In this document: positions 38,945 through 50,374 of the stretch, piece after piece
Layout of the letters: every line of letters starts with the position of its first letter
How positions within the stretch are numbered: position 1 is the stretch's first letter
Position numbers and translations under genes: made by a program
The notes under the pieces: generated by a model
Told to the model about the DNA's origin: nothing
Database searches by the model: none
The model's input: only the letters and a program-made list of their open reading frames with translations
Source: Branchiostoma floridae
Taxonomy: Eukaryota; Chordata; Leptocardii; Amphioxiformes; Branchiostomatidae
Assembly: GCF_000003815.2 (NCBI RefSeq)
Contig: NC_049983.1
Span: 8,577,598 to 8,641,597, forward strand
Length of the DNA: 64,000 nucleotides
Reading direction: 5' to 3'

Positions 38945-39545
38945 ATCCGGGGGCAAAACGCTATTTCTTGCATTTAGATGGGCAGATTTTGATGCCAGAC
39001 TAAGCTAAAGTTTATTGGAAATTCTATTAGAAAGACACATTGTTTCAGCGAGGGCGATGCCCCCAAAATATTTTCACCCATTCGAGCGCCAAGGTGCAAG
39101 CTGTCGCAATGTTGGTCTGTGGAAATTTTGAAATATGGACCCTCTGAAACGCCATTTGCTGTATTTTGATGGACATATTTTCATGCAGACTATGATCAAT
39201 TTAATTATCATATGTTAAAGAAAGTGTGTCCGTCACCAGGGAGGTCCGGAGAGAAGTTTGAAATCTAGACCCTCTAAAACGTCATTTCCTGCATTTGAGG
39301 GGCACATTCTGCTTGTAAATTAAGCTAAGTTCGACAGTAAGTCTTCTATTAGACAAGTTTAAAAGGTTTTGGAGATAGACGCTCCCGCAACATATTTTAC
39401 ATCATGCCCTGCGCCGAATGCGCGAGCCGTCACAAGGGAGATCAAGCGAAACTTTAAAATCGGGAATCTCTGAAACGCCTTTTGCTGCTTTTTAGGGGTA
39501 AATTTAACCTGTAGACTACCTAGATTTGATAAAACTTCCATCATT
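38945..39545. repeat. Degenerate ~200-bp tandem repeats related to the 52.7/57 kb element
   Basis: The phrase 'ctctgaaacgccatttgctg' with 'cattt(a/g)a(t/g)gggca' and 'gactaagctaagtt' recurs at about 38950, 39140, 39260 and 39460. The same phrases occur at 52.7-53.0 kb and 56.98-57.44 kb in the PIF/Harbinger-like copies. It lies directly upstream of the GCH1 promoter. Confidence 0.7.
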
Positions 39546-39652
39546 GAAAAAATTTACAAGGTTTCAGCTTGATTGGCTGTCTTCTGGTTAAGAATAGAAA
39601 TTGTCACACAGTCTTACATCCAGAATGGACTTTACTTTGTAGGCGTGGCTCG

Positions 39653-39660
39653 TGACGTCA
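39653..39660 (+). promoter_or_regulatory. Consensus CRE upstream of GCH1
   Basis: The perfect octamer TGACGTCA lies 117 bases before the GCH1 start codon, next to 'aggcgtggct' (a GC/CACCC-like box). Mammalian GCH1 promoters are cAMP-responsive through a CRE near the transcription start, so a regulatory role is plausible. It is inferred here from sequence alone. Confidence 0.5.
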
Positions 39661-39776
39661 AACCTGGTCAAGGACTACAAAACGCAGAAAAAAGGTGACC
39701 TGACTGTAGAAGACAACAACAATCTCTCACTGTCCTCCTTCTGGTTCTACTAAACGTTTCCCACTGACATATAAAT

Positions 39777-41667
39777 ATGTCAATCGTCAACGGACCAACC
39801 CCCGAATCAGACGAGGCGTTCTTCGACGACGTCGCCTCGCTGAAAAGCCGCGTCAGGGCGCACACCGATCCTGGCAGAAAACCTCTTGGCAAAGACGACA
39901 ACGCCGAGGACTCCGAGGATGGGGGGCGGGCACGCAGGGGGAGGCCGCCGCTTACCAGAGTCCAGTCGTCACGAGACATCGACATCGTGGAGCGAACACG
40001 GTCTGTGGACGAGATGAACCGAGCCCTCCCTGATATGGAGGCGGCTTACCACACCATTCTCAGCAGCGTAGGAGAAGACCCGGCCCGGCAGGGGCTGCTG
40101 AAAACGCCGAGCAGAGCGGCCAGTGCGCTCATATTCTTCACCAAGGGCTACCAGGAGGATCTCCAAGGTTAGACACAAATCACGTATTCTTTTCACGTGA
40201 CCTGTCAAAAGTTTAGTCACTCTGGTAAACATTTGGATTTTTTCTCAGCGACTGACTTCCAGGGGTGTCTCACGAGTGTGTCATGGTTGTGCTTTGTCAT
40301 AATTTCTTCATACTACTTTATCAAAATTCAAAGGTCATTATCATCATCTTCGAGGTCCTGTGAGGCTCAGTACAAAACTGTCCTTGGTCTATCAAAAGAG
40401 GTTATATCAGGCTCCTTGGTCATCTTAGTTTCACTTACTCTCTAAGCAGAGTTTAGGCCCCGGCTGTTTTTTTTTAGTCTTTTTTTATCGCGCTTTCTAT
40501 TTTGTATTGTATCGTGTTTTGTCAAAACCGAACAGTTAGGTTTTCACAGTACAACTCAAGATACAATACAAAATAGAAAGCCCGATAAAAAGACTAAAAA
40601 AACGTTAAAAAAACAACCGGAGCCTAACCTCTGCTTGGAGAGTAAATAAGTGTCACTGAAATTGCATTAAAAATGGCGTGGATACCCTTTTATTAAAAGG
40701 AAGGGAAAACAAGTGGGTGGTATTGTCATTGTGTACAGTGAGAGTGGCGAATAAGACAACTTTAGTTACCATATGTACTTGAAGTTTAATTTTTGTAAAG
40801 CAACTATATTAGTAAGTGCCATAGAAAATCGAGTGTTGTTTCACCTTACAAACATGTTCACCAATACAGTGTACATGTGATCGTAAAGATCTACTACTGT
40901 GAAGTACAGTATATCCTCAAAATGTATCTTACTTTGAATATCTTTGATGACCATCTGTGTCTTCTCACGATAGTAAATTTGGCCCCTAAATTTCCAGACT
41001 TCTATTTGGGGGTTTACAATCCGAATCGTGTTCGATCTGACGTAATCGAACAGGACATGTGTTCTATCTGGGGTCACCTGCGGCCATCCGCAGGTTTCCA
41101 CCGTAAAAACGCGGAAAACGTCATTTTCTTCGGTGCCATGCGTCAGAAGAAAAACAATCATTTTTGCATATACAAACCATTATCTGACCAGCAAAGTTTT
41201 GCTGTCGTTTAGTTTGGAAAATGTGAAATGTAACAAAGCTGCTGGCGTCATTATTGGTGGCCTTGAATATCACAACACTTGTTTACGGTGGTATCAATTA
41301 CCCCATGTCCCTATCAGTGCAACTCGACATACGACCAAACATGGTATTCAAGTCGCTTACAAAACGTGTGCAAATCAACTGTTTCAGGACTTAAATTGTT
41401 GACAACTAATATCTCCAGATTTGTGTCTTGGGGATTTTTGGAATATGGAGACAATTTTGGATAACGAGTCTTAGAGTGTGAGAAAAAAAGATTTTTCGAC
41501 CTTATCTTGGCTGTAAAAATAGTTTTAGTAGAAGTTGAAAAATTCCTAAGATAGAAAGTTTGATCTAACAACCATTACGTATATGATAAAAAAAGATTTG
41601 GATTTTCAGTCAAATTTAGGACCAATCTAAATATGGTATTTTTTTTTGTCCACCAAACACCGTGTTT

Positions 41668-41727
<60 letters not shown>

Positions 41728-44700
41728 TGGAAACTTTGGGGCCAAATTTGACCATCGTGTCTGAATGATGCAGTGTTCGAAGAAGACACAGATGAAATGG
41801 TGATAGTGAGGAACATAGAGATGTTTTCCATGTGTGAACATCATTTGGTGCCATTCATTGGAAAGGTACTTTGTAAAATATGATAACAACACTCGCAGAT
41901 TCCTGAACAGCCTCTTCTGTTGGTGCTTCACTTATCAGTTCAAATTACAGGATTTACATAAATTTTACTTCTAAGAATGTGAAAGTGAATAATAGAACAG
42001 GTTAACAGACATCAAATTAACTGTTAACCAGTTCTATTTGAGACAATTAACAAACTGTTTGGACATGAAATGTGGGTTTAGTCTTTACTGTTGCCACATT
42101 TTGGTCACACTGTCTGTTCTTCAAAGGAAGAACAACAACAGGCTGTTCAGCTGCTGTTTTGCCTGCTTGTTTGTTAACTGCTTCCTGTGTTGATTTTCAG
42201 AGGTAGTGTCTGATGCAATATTTGATGAGGACACTGATGAGATGGTGATAGTGCGAGATATTGAGTTGTTCTCATTATGTGAGCATCATTTGGTCCCATT
42301 CATGGGCAAGGTAGGGCTGTTCCTGTGGGGGTGGAGGTTCTTTTTTAAATTCCATTTTTCACATTTTTATAAGAGATTCAGGTGATCAAAACTAACATTC
42401 TGCAGGGTGGTAAGGGTGTATGGCGTATGTCTGTCTCATAAAACACAGCATAAGGCACTTCTATTAACTTGAAAATTCATCTGTGTTGGTAGAAGTCATT
42501 CTTGAAATAGTTGTACTGTAATTTCCAACACAAAAATTAGACTCACCCAAAGTTTCGACTGCACAGCATCAGTCATTGTCAAAGAATGAATAATCCACTG
42601 TTGTCGTGACGTCACGTTATGCACGCGACTCAGTGAGCAGTGGATTATATGTTGCAGGAAGTCTGATGCTGTGCAGTCGAAACTTTGTGCGAGTCCAATT
42701 TTTGTGTTGGAAACTTTAGTTCAACTATTTGAATAAGGCACACGGTATTGTTTTTAGATTGATGGAAACATGTCATTTGTGAACGTAGATCAGGTCGTGT
42801 GTGTAGTCTAATGAGACATAAGTTTAACTAATGCCCTGTTGTGTTAAAATTATTTAAGCACAGGGAATTCTTGGAAAGGCAACTTTTGTACAGGTAGTTA
42901 GGTGTATTTGAAGGAGGCAATGTCAGATGGTAATGACAATGTGTACTTACCTAATGGACAACAAAACATGAGACTTTATGGTTTAGAAATATATTGGCCT
43001 TCCCCTTTTACATTTTGTCCGCATTGTGCTATATACGGTGGCTGGAAACTATGTCATTAGGTCTGTGTACCAGAGTACTGGGTTCGGAATACCTGTTAGG
43101 CTTTGTGGCCGGTTGTATCATTGGTCAGCACCAATACATAAGTACAGGTTTTTCTGGACATCCAGGTTATACAACTAGGATAGGTGGGTTTGACAGTGAC
43201 ATCTACGCATGTTACATTTTCTCAATAGCCAACCAGCAATTAGAATCTTATGAGTTACTTATGAAAAACTATGCACACAACAATTCATTTCTGTTGTCAT
43301 ATCAGGAAGAGTTTGTGGTCCTTCTTTCACTACGATCCATGGTGATGAATGGTTTTAAGGTAGGGTGTATCAGCCAACAGATGTTAATGTGTACTTATAC
43401 TGTATACGGAACCATTTTTGTATATTTCACCACAATTTCATTATATCACAGGTTTCTGTGGGATATCTGCCAAACAAAAAGGTGCTTGGACTGAGTAAAA
43501 TAGCCAGGTAGGCATGAGACTTGGAAAATCATAGATTTTAAACCAAATTTTATACAGTTATGATATTGTTTTGAAGCATATCCAGGGCTAGGGCTCGGAA
43601 TACAACCTGCACATGTAGGTTAGTGCAGGTAAAATCAAAGCTGTGCAGTTATCTCTGATGTCTACCTTTGCCTCACCTACACTGGTCCATGTACTGAGTT
43701 TACATGTACATGTTTAATGATCTTGATGTGGACTTTAACTGGCTGCATTGTACTGTTACCACCTATGAAGAATAAAAAGAAATAATGGCAATGCTTTCTG
43801 AACAGATTTTAGTATGTTCTATATTTCCTGAATTCTGAGTGGTGCAGGTAAAATTTGTCTGGTGCAGGTAATTACTAAATGTTACCTGCACCTGTGCAGG
43901 TTTACAGAAAAAAGTATTTCAAGCCCTAATCTGTTTTTAAAAAGTTCACCAAAACACAGTTATGGGTGAGGCTCACTCATGCATACATTTCGACCCTTGA
44001 ATTTATTGGTATTGACAAGTGCTGCTGATATGGAAAAAAAACTCATAATTCCATGGGATGGCTGGCAGTTTTGAAAAAAAAAAACATTTCTGTTTTGTTT
44101 TTTTTTCCTTTCAGAATAGTAGAGATGTACAGTAGAAGGTTACAAGGTAAGCTGCTTTGAAAATGTTTGTACCTTTAGCTTATTATAAATGAAACATGCT
44201 TCTCTTTGATTTTGACTTTATTGAGGTTGCGACAAGTACAATGCAATGCTTCTGTTAAATCTTCTTAATGACTTAAATCTTCGTAATGACTTAATGAAAA
44301 GATGACACCTAATGAAATGGTATAGATCGAAGAATGGCATATGTCAAAGAAGATTTTCTTTTAGTGTGGTTTTGGCATTGAAACATTACCAGTGTTGTCC
44401 CCATTGACATGTTTCAGTGTTGACTGTACAATGAAGCACCTGTTCTTCATGTACTTCACAGTTCAGGAGAGACTGACTAAGCAGATAGCGCTGGCCCTGA
44501 GTGAAGCCATCCAGCCTGCTGGAGTGGCAGTTGTGTGTGAGGCAACGTAAGTGCCCAGATTAGTAGCATTCCCTTTGTGGAATCAGCATTCTGCTTGCAT
44601 GTGTTCTCTGCTGGGGATGTTTAAAATGCACTGCATCATCGCATGTACAGTAATCTGCCTGTGTTGACATGTCAGGGCATTAAGGTCATACCTTGGAGGC

Positions 44701-45056
44701 ATGTTGTCTGACAGCTGACCTCCTCACCCTGATAGAGCAGATATGCAACCTTCAAGTCACACCAATTTGATTTGTTTGGTTCACGGATTTTTTTTTTTTT
44801 CAAAAATGAAAATATAGCACATCATAATTGCAACGGGCAGAGAGTAAAACTTGAATATGATCATGTCGACTCCCTAAACCTGAGTGCACCAAGGCATACA
44901 TCTGGTCCTCGTTTTGTTTTCAAGATGCTTCTCCAGTTAAGCATATTCACCACCAAGAAATGTCATGGAGGTTATATTTATCTCCATGACATGTCATGGA
45001 AGTTATATTTACCTCCATGAAATGTCATGGAGGTTGCATTTTCACTAGCGTTTATG

Positions 45057-45104
<48 letters not shown>

Positions 45105-46581
45105 AACAAGATAAGTCAAGAACGGCTGGGTGGATTGGTTTCATACTTGGTGTGTTGGTAGGGTGTGAAGAAAGCTGAAAATGATTAGATTTTGGGCCCG
45201 CTAACGGCATTCCTAGGTACTTAAGCGTAACTTCCGGTTTTGCTATCTCGTGCTTGAACAAGCTATAGTCATAATTTTTGAGTGTTAGATAGCTCTTGTG
45301 CTCAGGATGAAGTGACATAAGTTTGGGCTCCCTAGCGACTAATTTTAAGATAGCAGGGGCATTTTTGTCAAAAACGTCTTAAGAAAATAACTCAAGAAAG
45401 GAACAACGGATTTTTATGATTTTTGGTATGTAGGTACCTTAGACAACATTGTACAAAATGAAATACAAATTATGCAAAATAGGAGCATAGTTGCATAATA
45501 AATGAGAATATTCTATCATAGTAGTTTTTTCAATATATCTCTTGTCCCGGACATGATATAGTGTTGATTTTTAGGTGGTAGATAGCTGTTAGTGTCATGG
45601 CAAAGCGAGGCAAGTTTTAGCCTCCTAGCATTTAATTTGGGAACTGCAGGGGCGTTTTTGTCAAGACATTCTAAATAGGATAACTGCAGAAAGGAACGAC
45701 GGATTGCCATTATCTAAGGCATGCAGGTAGCTTAGGCAAAGATGTTCATAATGATATACATGTTATACAAATGAGGACTTAATTTGCATAATTATTGTTG
45801 AAATTCTAAAACTCTAGTCTTTTTTTATTTTTGAAAATCCATGAACCAATAAATTAAATCGGTGTGTCCTTAGAGTCGCAATCAAAATCAAAGGGCTGTT
45901 AACTCTAATTTGCCATATGTAAAAATATGACAGTCGCTATAACTTATTACTTATATTTCAGCGATATCATAGGTATGGTGAAATATATCGTATTCGTAAT
46001 GTTTCTTCTTCTTCTTTCTCCTGTCAAATCTTCCAAACACGTTATTTCCGGTGCTCCTTGACCGAATAACTTGGAATTTGACACAAGGGTAGAGTGGGCC
46101 AATACCCTAAGGCCATGACCAATTCACATGGGGTGCACTGGAAGAGTCCATTCTTGCACTGGGAATTTTGTAAGATTCATTCTTGGGCTAACGTGTCATT
46201 AGTAGAAGTGAATTTTAAGCAAAAGTGTTCCATTTTTGCACATGGGTGATTTTGAAACAGTCTATTGTTGCATGGGGAGGTAGATGGCTGAAATATGCTG
46301 TATTTGCTCTCAAGCAAATGTCGGTCTTTCTATATTTTTTGCTTACTTTTCAAACAGCATCCCCATTTTCCAATGTCGGTTCAAGGCATGAGCTTCTTCT
46401 CATTATGTTATCTCTACATGTTGTCCTAACCTGCATGATTTCTGGACTTTACAGACACATGTGCATGGTGATGAGAGGAGTACAGAAACTCAACAGCAAG
46501 ACTGTCACCAGTTGCATGATGGGAGTGTTCCGAGAAGATCCCAAAACAAGGGAAGAGTTCTTGACATTGGCAAGGGAATGA
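39777..46581 (+). CDS. GCH1: GTP cyclohydrolase I, six exons, complete
   Basis: Exons 39777-40167, 42201-42310, 43452-43507, 44115-44146, 44462-44546 and 46455-46581 total 801 nt and encode 266 aa (human about 250). Every junction is in phase with GT-AG sites, and the 32-bp fourth exon is a small one as I recall for vertebrate GCH1. The enzyme converts GTP to dihydroneopterin triphosphate, the first step of tetrahydrobiopterin synthesis. Residues 1-90 are a poorly conserved, charged N-terminus ([12 protein letters not shown]). The catalytic domain starts near [20 protein letters not shown] and includes [38 protein letters not shown] and [19 protein letters not shown]. The zinc ligands C157, H160 and C228 are all present. 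A second, diverged exon 2 lies in intron 1. Introns hold three inverted-repeat elements. The cofactor serves aromatic amino-acid hydroxylases and NO synthase. Confidence 0.95.
40436..40644. mobile_element. Foldback element in GCH1 intron 1
   Basis: Arms of about 80 bp, 'ttactctctaagcagag' ... 'tctattttgtattgtatc', are inverted almost exactly on the right side ('gatacaatacaaaatagaaa' ... 'ctctgcttggagagtaa'). The loop is about 45 bp. MITE-like, with no coding sequence. Confidence 0.85.
41664..41722. repeat. (TA)n(TG)n compound microsatellite beside exon 2A
   Basis: About 22 bp of TA followed by about 36 bp of TG. It ends about 50 bases before the duplicated exon, where a splice acceptor tract would be expected. 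Confidence 0.95.
41774..41865 (+). CDS. GCH1: Alternative or decayed GCH1 exon 2 copy (exon 2A)
   Basis: This reads (V)[30 protein letters not shown] and ends at a good donor (AAG|gtact). It parallels exon 2B (42201-42310) codon for codon: about 20 of 92 bases differ, mostly at third positions, and the amino-acid changes are conservative. The zinc-ligand motif CEHH is kept. The only usable AG is 'gatgcag|TGTTC'. It is in phase with exon 1 and the donor is in phase with exon 3, but using it would skip five residues present in 2B. Relative to 2B there is a 4-bp insertion (ATGA) just upstream. It may be a mutually exclusive exon or a copy losing its acceptor. Confidence 0.75.
42502..42735. mobile_element. 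Foldback MITE in GCH1 intron 2
   Basis: The left arm has 'ttgaaatagttg' and 'tttccaacacaaaaatt', then 'aaagtttcgactgcacagca'. The right arm carries the reverse complements 'tgctgtgcagtcgaaacttt', 'aatttttgtgttggaaa' and 'caactatttgaa'. Arms are about 75 bp; the loop contains a CRE-like 'tgacgtcacg'. Confidence 0.85.
43589..43928. mobile_element. Short TIR element in GCH1 intron 3
   Basis: The left end 'tagggctcggaatac' with 'acctgcac' is mirrored by the right end 'gtatttcaagcccta' with 'cctgcacctgtgcagg'. 340 bp and non-coding. The word 'tgcaggtaa' recurs internally. Confidence 0.7.
44960..45840 (+). repeat. Dispersed microsatellite-bearing repeat in GCH1 intron 5
   Basis: Starts with three 'atgtcatggaggtt' units, then (TGTC)n at 45059-45104, then text shared with 36.88-38.24 kb ('gattttgggccc', 'taacttccgg', 'gtttgggctccctagc', 'atttgcataat'). 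Confidence 0.7.
45970..46335 (-). repeat. Internally deleted inverted copy of the 2340-3118 repeat
   Basis: 'tattcgtaatgtttcttc' and 'tagagtgggccaatacc' at one end, and 'gctgtatttgctctcaagca' with 'aaatgtcggtctttc' at the other, are reverse complements of the ends of copy 1. About 400 bases of the centre are absent. Confidence 0.75.
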
Positions 46582-46612
46582 GAAGGATGGCCAGAAGTTT
46601 GCTTGATAGTTT

Positions 46613-46716
46613 TATAACGCTTGGGCCTTTGCCATATCCACCTCATAAAACCACATCGTTCGCTTCGCTCACTCAGTGGTTTTATTCTGTATTTATAGCA
46701 AAGGCCCAGGCGTTAT
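46613..46716. mobile_element. Small inverted-repeat element after GCH1
   Basis: 'ataacgcttgggcctttgc' and 'gcaaaggcccaggcgttat' flank a centre with inner arms 'ataaaaccac' and 'gtggtttta'. It lies 32 bp past the GCH1 stop codon, so it probably sits in the 3' UTR. Confidence 0.8.
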
Positions 46717-46744
46717 GACACCATATACACCGAGGAACAGGCGG

Positions 46745-47440
46745 GGCATTAACCCTTAATTCATGCCTCGACGGGCTAGGTGCAGGTCGCTGATACACAT
46801 GTAGTATGACGTAACGAACAGACATATGTTGGAAAGCAGAAACAACAATATACAATCTAACTAATAGATATGAAGGTGCTAAGGTAACAGGATGTTCAAC
46901 ATCTTGTCGCTTCTTCGTACAACTGTGCATATAGGAACGGATAATGTTTGATATACAGGGTTTATCTAGGCGCATTTAAATAAAATTTTGTCCGTTTCAC
47001 AGAAATTCTTTTTTGATATTGTTATGAAGCACAATTCGTTCCTTATGGTACAATTTACAGTATAAGATAAAGTGTTGTTGATTTTCTACCTGATGTAGAT
47101 CACAATATTGGCAGACTCTATGATACAGAGGCGTGCGGTTGTGTCTTCCCATTTCGATATATAACTTGTGGCAACTAATACGGAGTATGTTGTATGTTGT
47201 TCACCATAAGATATTCTTCTTCTTTATAATAATCTATAGGTCCGTAATTTGCTACCAAAGGATTTGTCCCTATTATCGTTGTGTGTTTCGGCTCTGATCG
47301 AATCTATGTAAATATCCTTTGATCGTTGGCTGCTAGCGTTTGTTATTGGTAACAGGTTTGTTCCAAGAGATAAGTGAGATCTCCATATGTAGGCAAAACC
47401 GCATTCCTCCAGTATCTTACGAACACCGGACGCCCTAAAT
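46745..47440 (-). pseudogene. LINE 3' fragment, same family as 3.1 and 33-35 kb
   Basis: Minus-strand frames read GVRKILEECGFAYIWRSH, NLLPITNASSQRSKDIYI, SFGSKLRTYRLL, then MRLDKPCISNIIRSY and CTKKRQDVEHPV. The copy has deletions relative to the 3.1-4.26 kb fragment and is 5'-truncated. It may lie in the GCH1 3' UTR or just beyond it. Confidence 0.85.
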
Positions 47441-49280
47441 GTAATGGATAATTTATGGCGTCGGCTTGTGTTAAAATAATGTTTAAATAAATTACCTAAA
47501 AATAATGATTTAGCACAATTATTAGATTTAGTCAACATCTATAGGAGGTTGTCGATTAAGGATCGTATTTTTAGAGATTTCTTCTTGTTTAACAAAATAT
47601 TTACCACAGAATGCTAAGGTCGTTTCGTCTGTCAGTAACATGTAACAGTCACTGTAATAGATTTCACTACCTGTACACACAAACTTATCAAGGCCTTAAA
47701 GAGTGGTGACTTAGGCGTTTTGGGGGTGTTTTTGATGTTATGAAAATATCATTGGCCTTAGTTTTTTTTTGCATAAAGGTGATTTATGCAAATTAGCATG
47801 ATGTCATGATGATGTCATGGATTGCTAGATGGCCACGTCCATTTGGGGAAAAATGCCAGAAAACTCTTTTCCCCGGCTTGTAATTCGACAATTGTTATTG
47901 ATATTTTATACAAACTTATATAATAGTGATTTAGAAATATCTATGCGTGGATTTTGTCATATCTTGTAATGCTGATTTTTATGATTTTTTCCTCGAATTT
48001 TAATTACCCCATACGCTACCAGCAATTGGCAGTACTAAATAGCCCCTTTGAGGCGGCTGCGCGAGACATTCTACCTTACAGGGTATATTTCAAAATGAGA
48101 TCCATTTTGCCTGGTTTTGATGAACAGTTTTGGGGGCATATCTCTCCGATAATCACATTGTGGTGGTAGAATTGACGCAATCCATTTTTATAGGTCGTAA
48201 AAAGATCAAAATGATATATTGTATTCGGCATGTGCCATAACCTTCGTATACCAAGCTTTTTTCTTGTACCATCAAGGAGAGGGAAAATATGATGTTTTTG
48301 CATATTTGATAAGCTGACTCAGATTTTTTTACCCCTAGAACTCAACTATTCAGGATTATTTATCATTTCTGAACTAGATATGTACATTCCATGACCAATT
48401 CAGCACATCAAAAACAGTATACCAAGTTTTTCCTTGTATCTTGTATTATTGAGGAGATATTGTAATCTTGCATATCTAATTAGCTGAGCCGGGAAAATTA
48501 CGGCGTAACTTTCAGGACTTTGATGGCCATTCCTCTCCAACGGTATCTCCGATTTTTTTCACAATAAAAACCATTCTATTTCTTTCACAAAGACCTATCC
48601 AATGATGTTAAGTTTGAAAAGCTGTGAAGAGTTTGAAATTTTTGTGTAATTTGAGACGGCTACTTTGACCTTGAAATTTGGCCAATAAATATAAAAAATA
48701 GAAGTAGATATCTACTAACATTGGTGGTTATTTTTGGAAAGAAATCTTGCTCAGATATACCTCTAGACTACCTTACTTACACAATATGCAATACTGTAAT
48801 TAAAAAAAAGTGGTTGTCCGACAATGTATTGTTTTTATCTGAGATTGTTGTATTCAGATAATTCAAGAACAAAGTTAGCACATTTTTGTTAATGCCTTTA
48901 AACCGTGGGAGATAATTTGCAAGGAAACAAATTCTACTTTCCAGAATGCCCGCCTGAACATGTGCTCGTCACATTGAGTTCTTATCAAACAATGCACTAC
49001 TATTCTTTTCTTAAGCTTGCTTTGCTAAAACATTTTGTGTGTTTCTAAACTTTTCTATTATTAAGAATTTCAAGAATGAATATAGATATACAGATATAAA
49101 TATATATGCTAAAACGTTAACATTTGCAAGGAAATACATGATGTTCATCTTCACAACTATTGCTCTGTTTATTCTTACTTTAACACATTCATGTACATAG
49201 CAGTCCTCCAGTTCTGTCCTTCTTTTATGTAGTATATACGAAGGAAATGAGTACTAGTCGTTCTACATAAATGGAGTTCT
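47441..49280. other. Intergenic, nothing recognised
   Basis: AT-rich sequence between two convergent genes (GCH1 + and the transporter -). Only short frames; no repeat family seen elsewhere in the window was recognised. Confidence 0.45.
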
Positions 49281-49283
49281 TGC

Positions 49284-50374
49284 TTAAAGTTCATCCATAG
49301 CCATGTTTATTGTACCATCGACTGTCGGAATGTCATCTCTGTTCCCATCATTGCTTGTCTGAGCGTTGACCGGGTTGTCATTATTCTTACTACTTCTACA
49401 TACTCCAAGTGTCGCCACAAGCACAATAGATATCGCGATAACTGTGGCCCCAAGATATTCAATCAACACGGCAACAATGTGCAATATCAAAAACTGAAAG
49501 ACGTACGCCAAAGCAATCGCTACACCACGTAGAATCTCTACTGTACTCGCCTTCTCAAGCTTTAAACCTCTATACATACAGCAAATGGATACAGAGTACA
49601 GTGTGCCCTGACCGGTCAGTGAAGCTATAGTGAAAACGTCAAGATCCCAAACAGGGGTATTGAATATAAACATTATAGGAAGAACCAGGAAGAAACCCAG
49701 ACCTTCTACGAATACTAGGACAGTAAGTTGCGCAACGTTTTGAAGAAATGATCTACTCATAACATTAGTGATGACTAGACCCAATGTTCCAAGGAAGGCG
49801 AGCACTACTCCAATGACGAAGTCGCGGACAGCGCCATTTTGGATGTTTGTTGATGTTCCAAATGTGACATTGGCGGGTACTGTTGTGTTCATATAGTCGG
49901 TCAGGTTGTTCGCTTGGTCCGCGGTTGTTCTCAGGTGCATTCCTCCGGCCACCAGTCCGACTCCCGTGACTTGTATGATGATACCCATGATGTTTTCCCA
50001 CCCTACTGACTCTCTCAATATCAACCAGGATATGATTGCGGTAGTAAACGGCTTCATCCCACTTCCTATAGCAATCGTGGCTGCTGGAGGAATGTATAAG
50101 GATGACAAAAGGCTCATGGATGCGGCAATAACTCTTACTGTGCCCGTTCCTATCATCAGTAAAGTCTGCTTCCATGTATTCCCTCGCAGTGGCGCTTTAC
50201 AGAAGATCGCTAGAGGAATGAACAAGAAGACATTGGCTAGCTCGTTACCAGGACGACTTGGAAGCCCGGAACACCCGCGTCAGCTGCAAGCCTGGCAAGA
50301 ATAGGGATAAGGGAAAATCCAACCGCAGATATGAGAGACAAGGCAATGCCCTCTCTTGCTTTGATAGCTCCCAT
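49284..50374 (-). CDS. SLC35G / EamA-type membrane transporter, one apparent frameshift
   Basis: Minus strand, about 363 codons, from the ATG at 50374 (MGAIKAREGIALSLISAVGF) to the stop at 49284. The first frame stops at about 50237 (FQVVLVTS then stop), and the rest continues in another frame (ELANVFLFIPLAIFCKAPLR). The later part has EamA features: SLLSSLYIPPAATIAIGSGM, KPFTTAIISWLILRESVGWE, IIIQVTGVGLVAGG, a middle soluble loop with several N-x-S/T sites, a second set of hydrophobic helices, and a polar tail (CRSSKNNDNPVN). About ten membrane segments are expected. The drug/metabolite transporter superfamily includes nucleotide-sugar and other carriers; the substrate is unknown. A splice acceptor (tctctgcag) lies about 30 bases upstream of the ATG, so a 5' UTR intron is likely. 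The frameshift may be a sequencing or assembly error, because the remainder is intact. Confidence 0.82.

Noticed and set aside
40877..41571. Frames of 85-111 codons in GCH1 intron 1
   Set aside because: No homology recognised and both strands are open to a similar extent.
42994..43494. 166-codon frame in GCH1 intron 2 overlapping exon 3
   Set aside because: The true frame of exon 3 ([16 protein letters not shown]) differs; this frame is chance opening in intron sequence.
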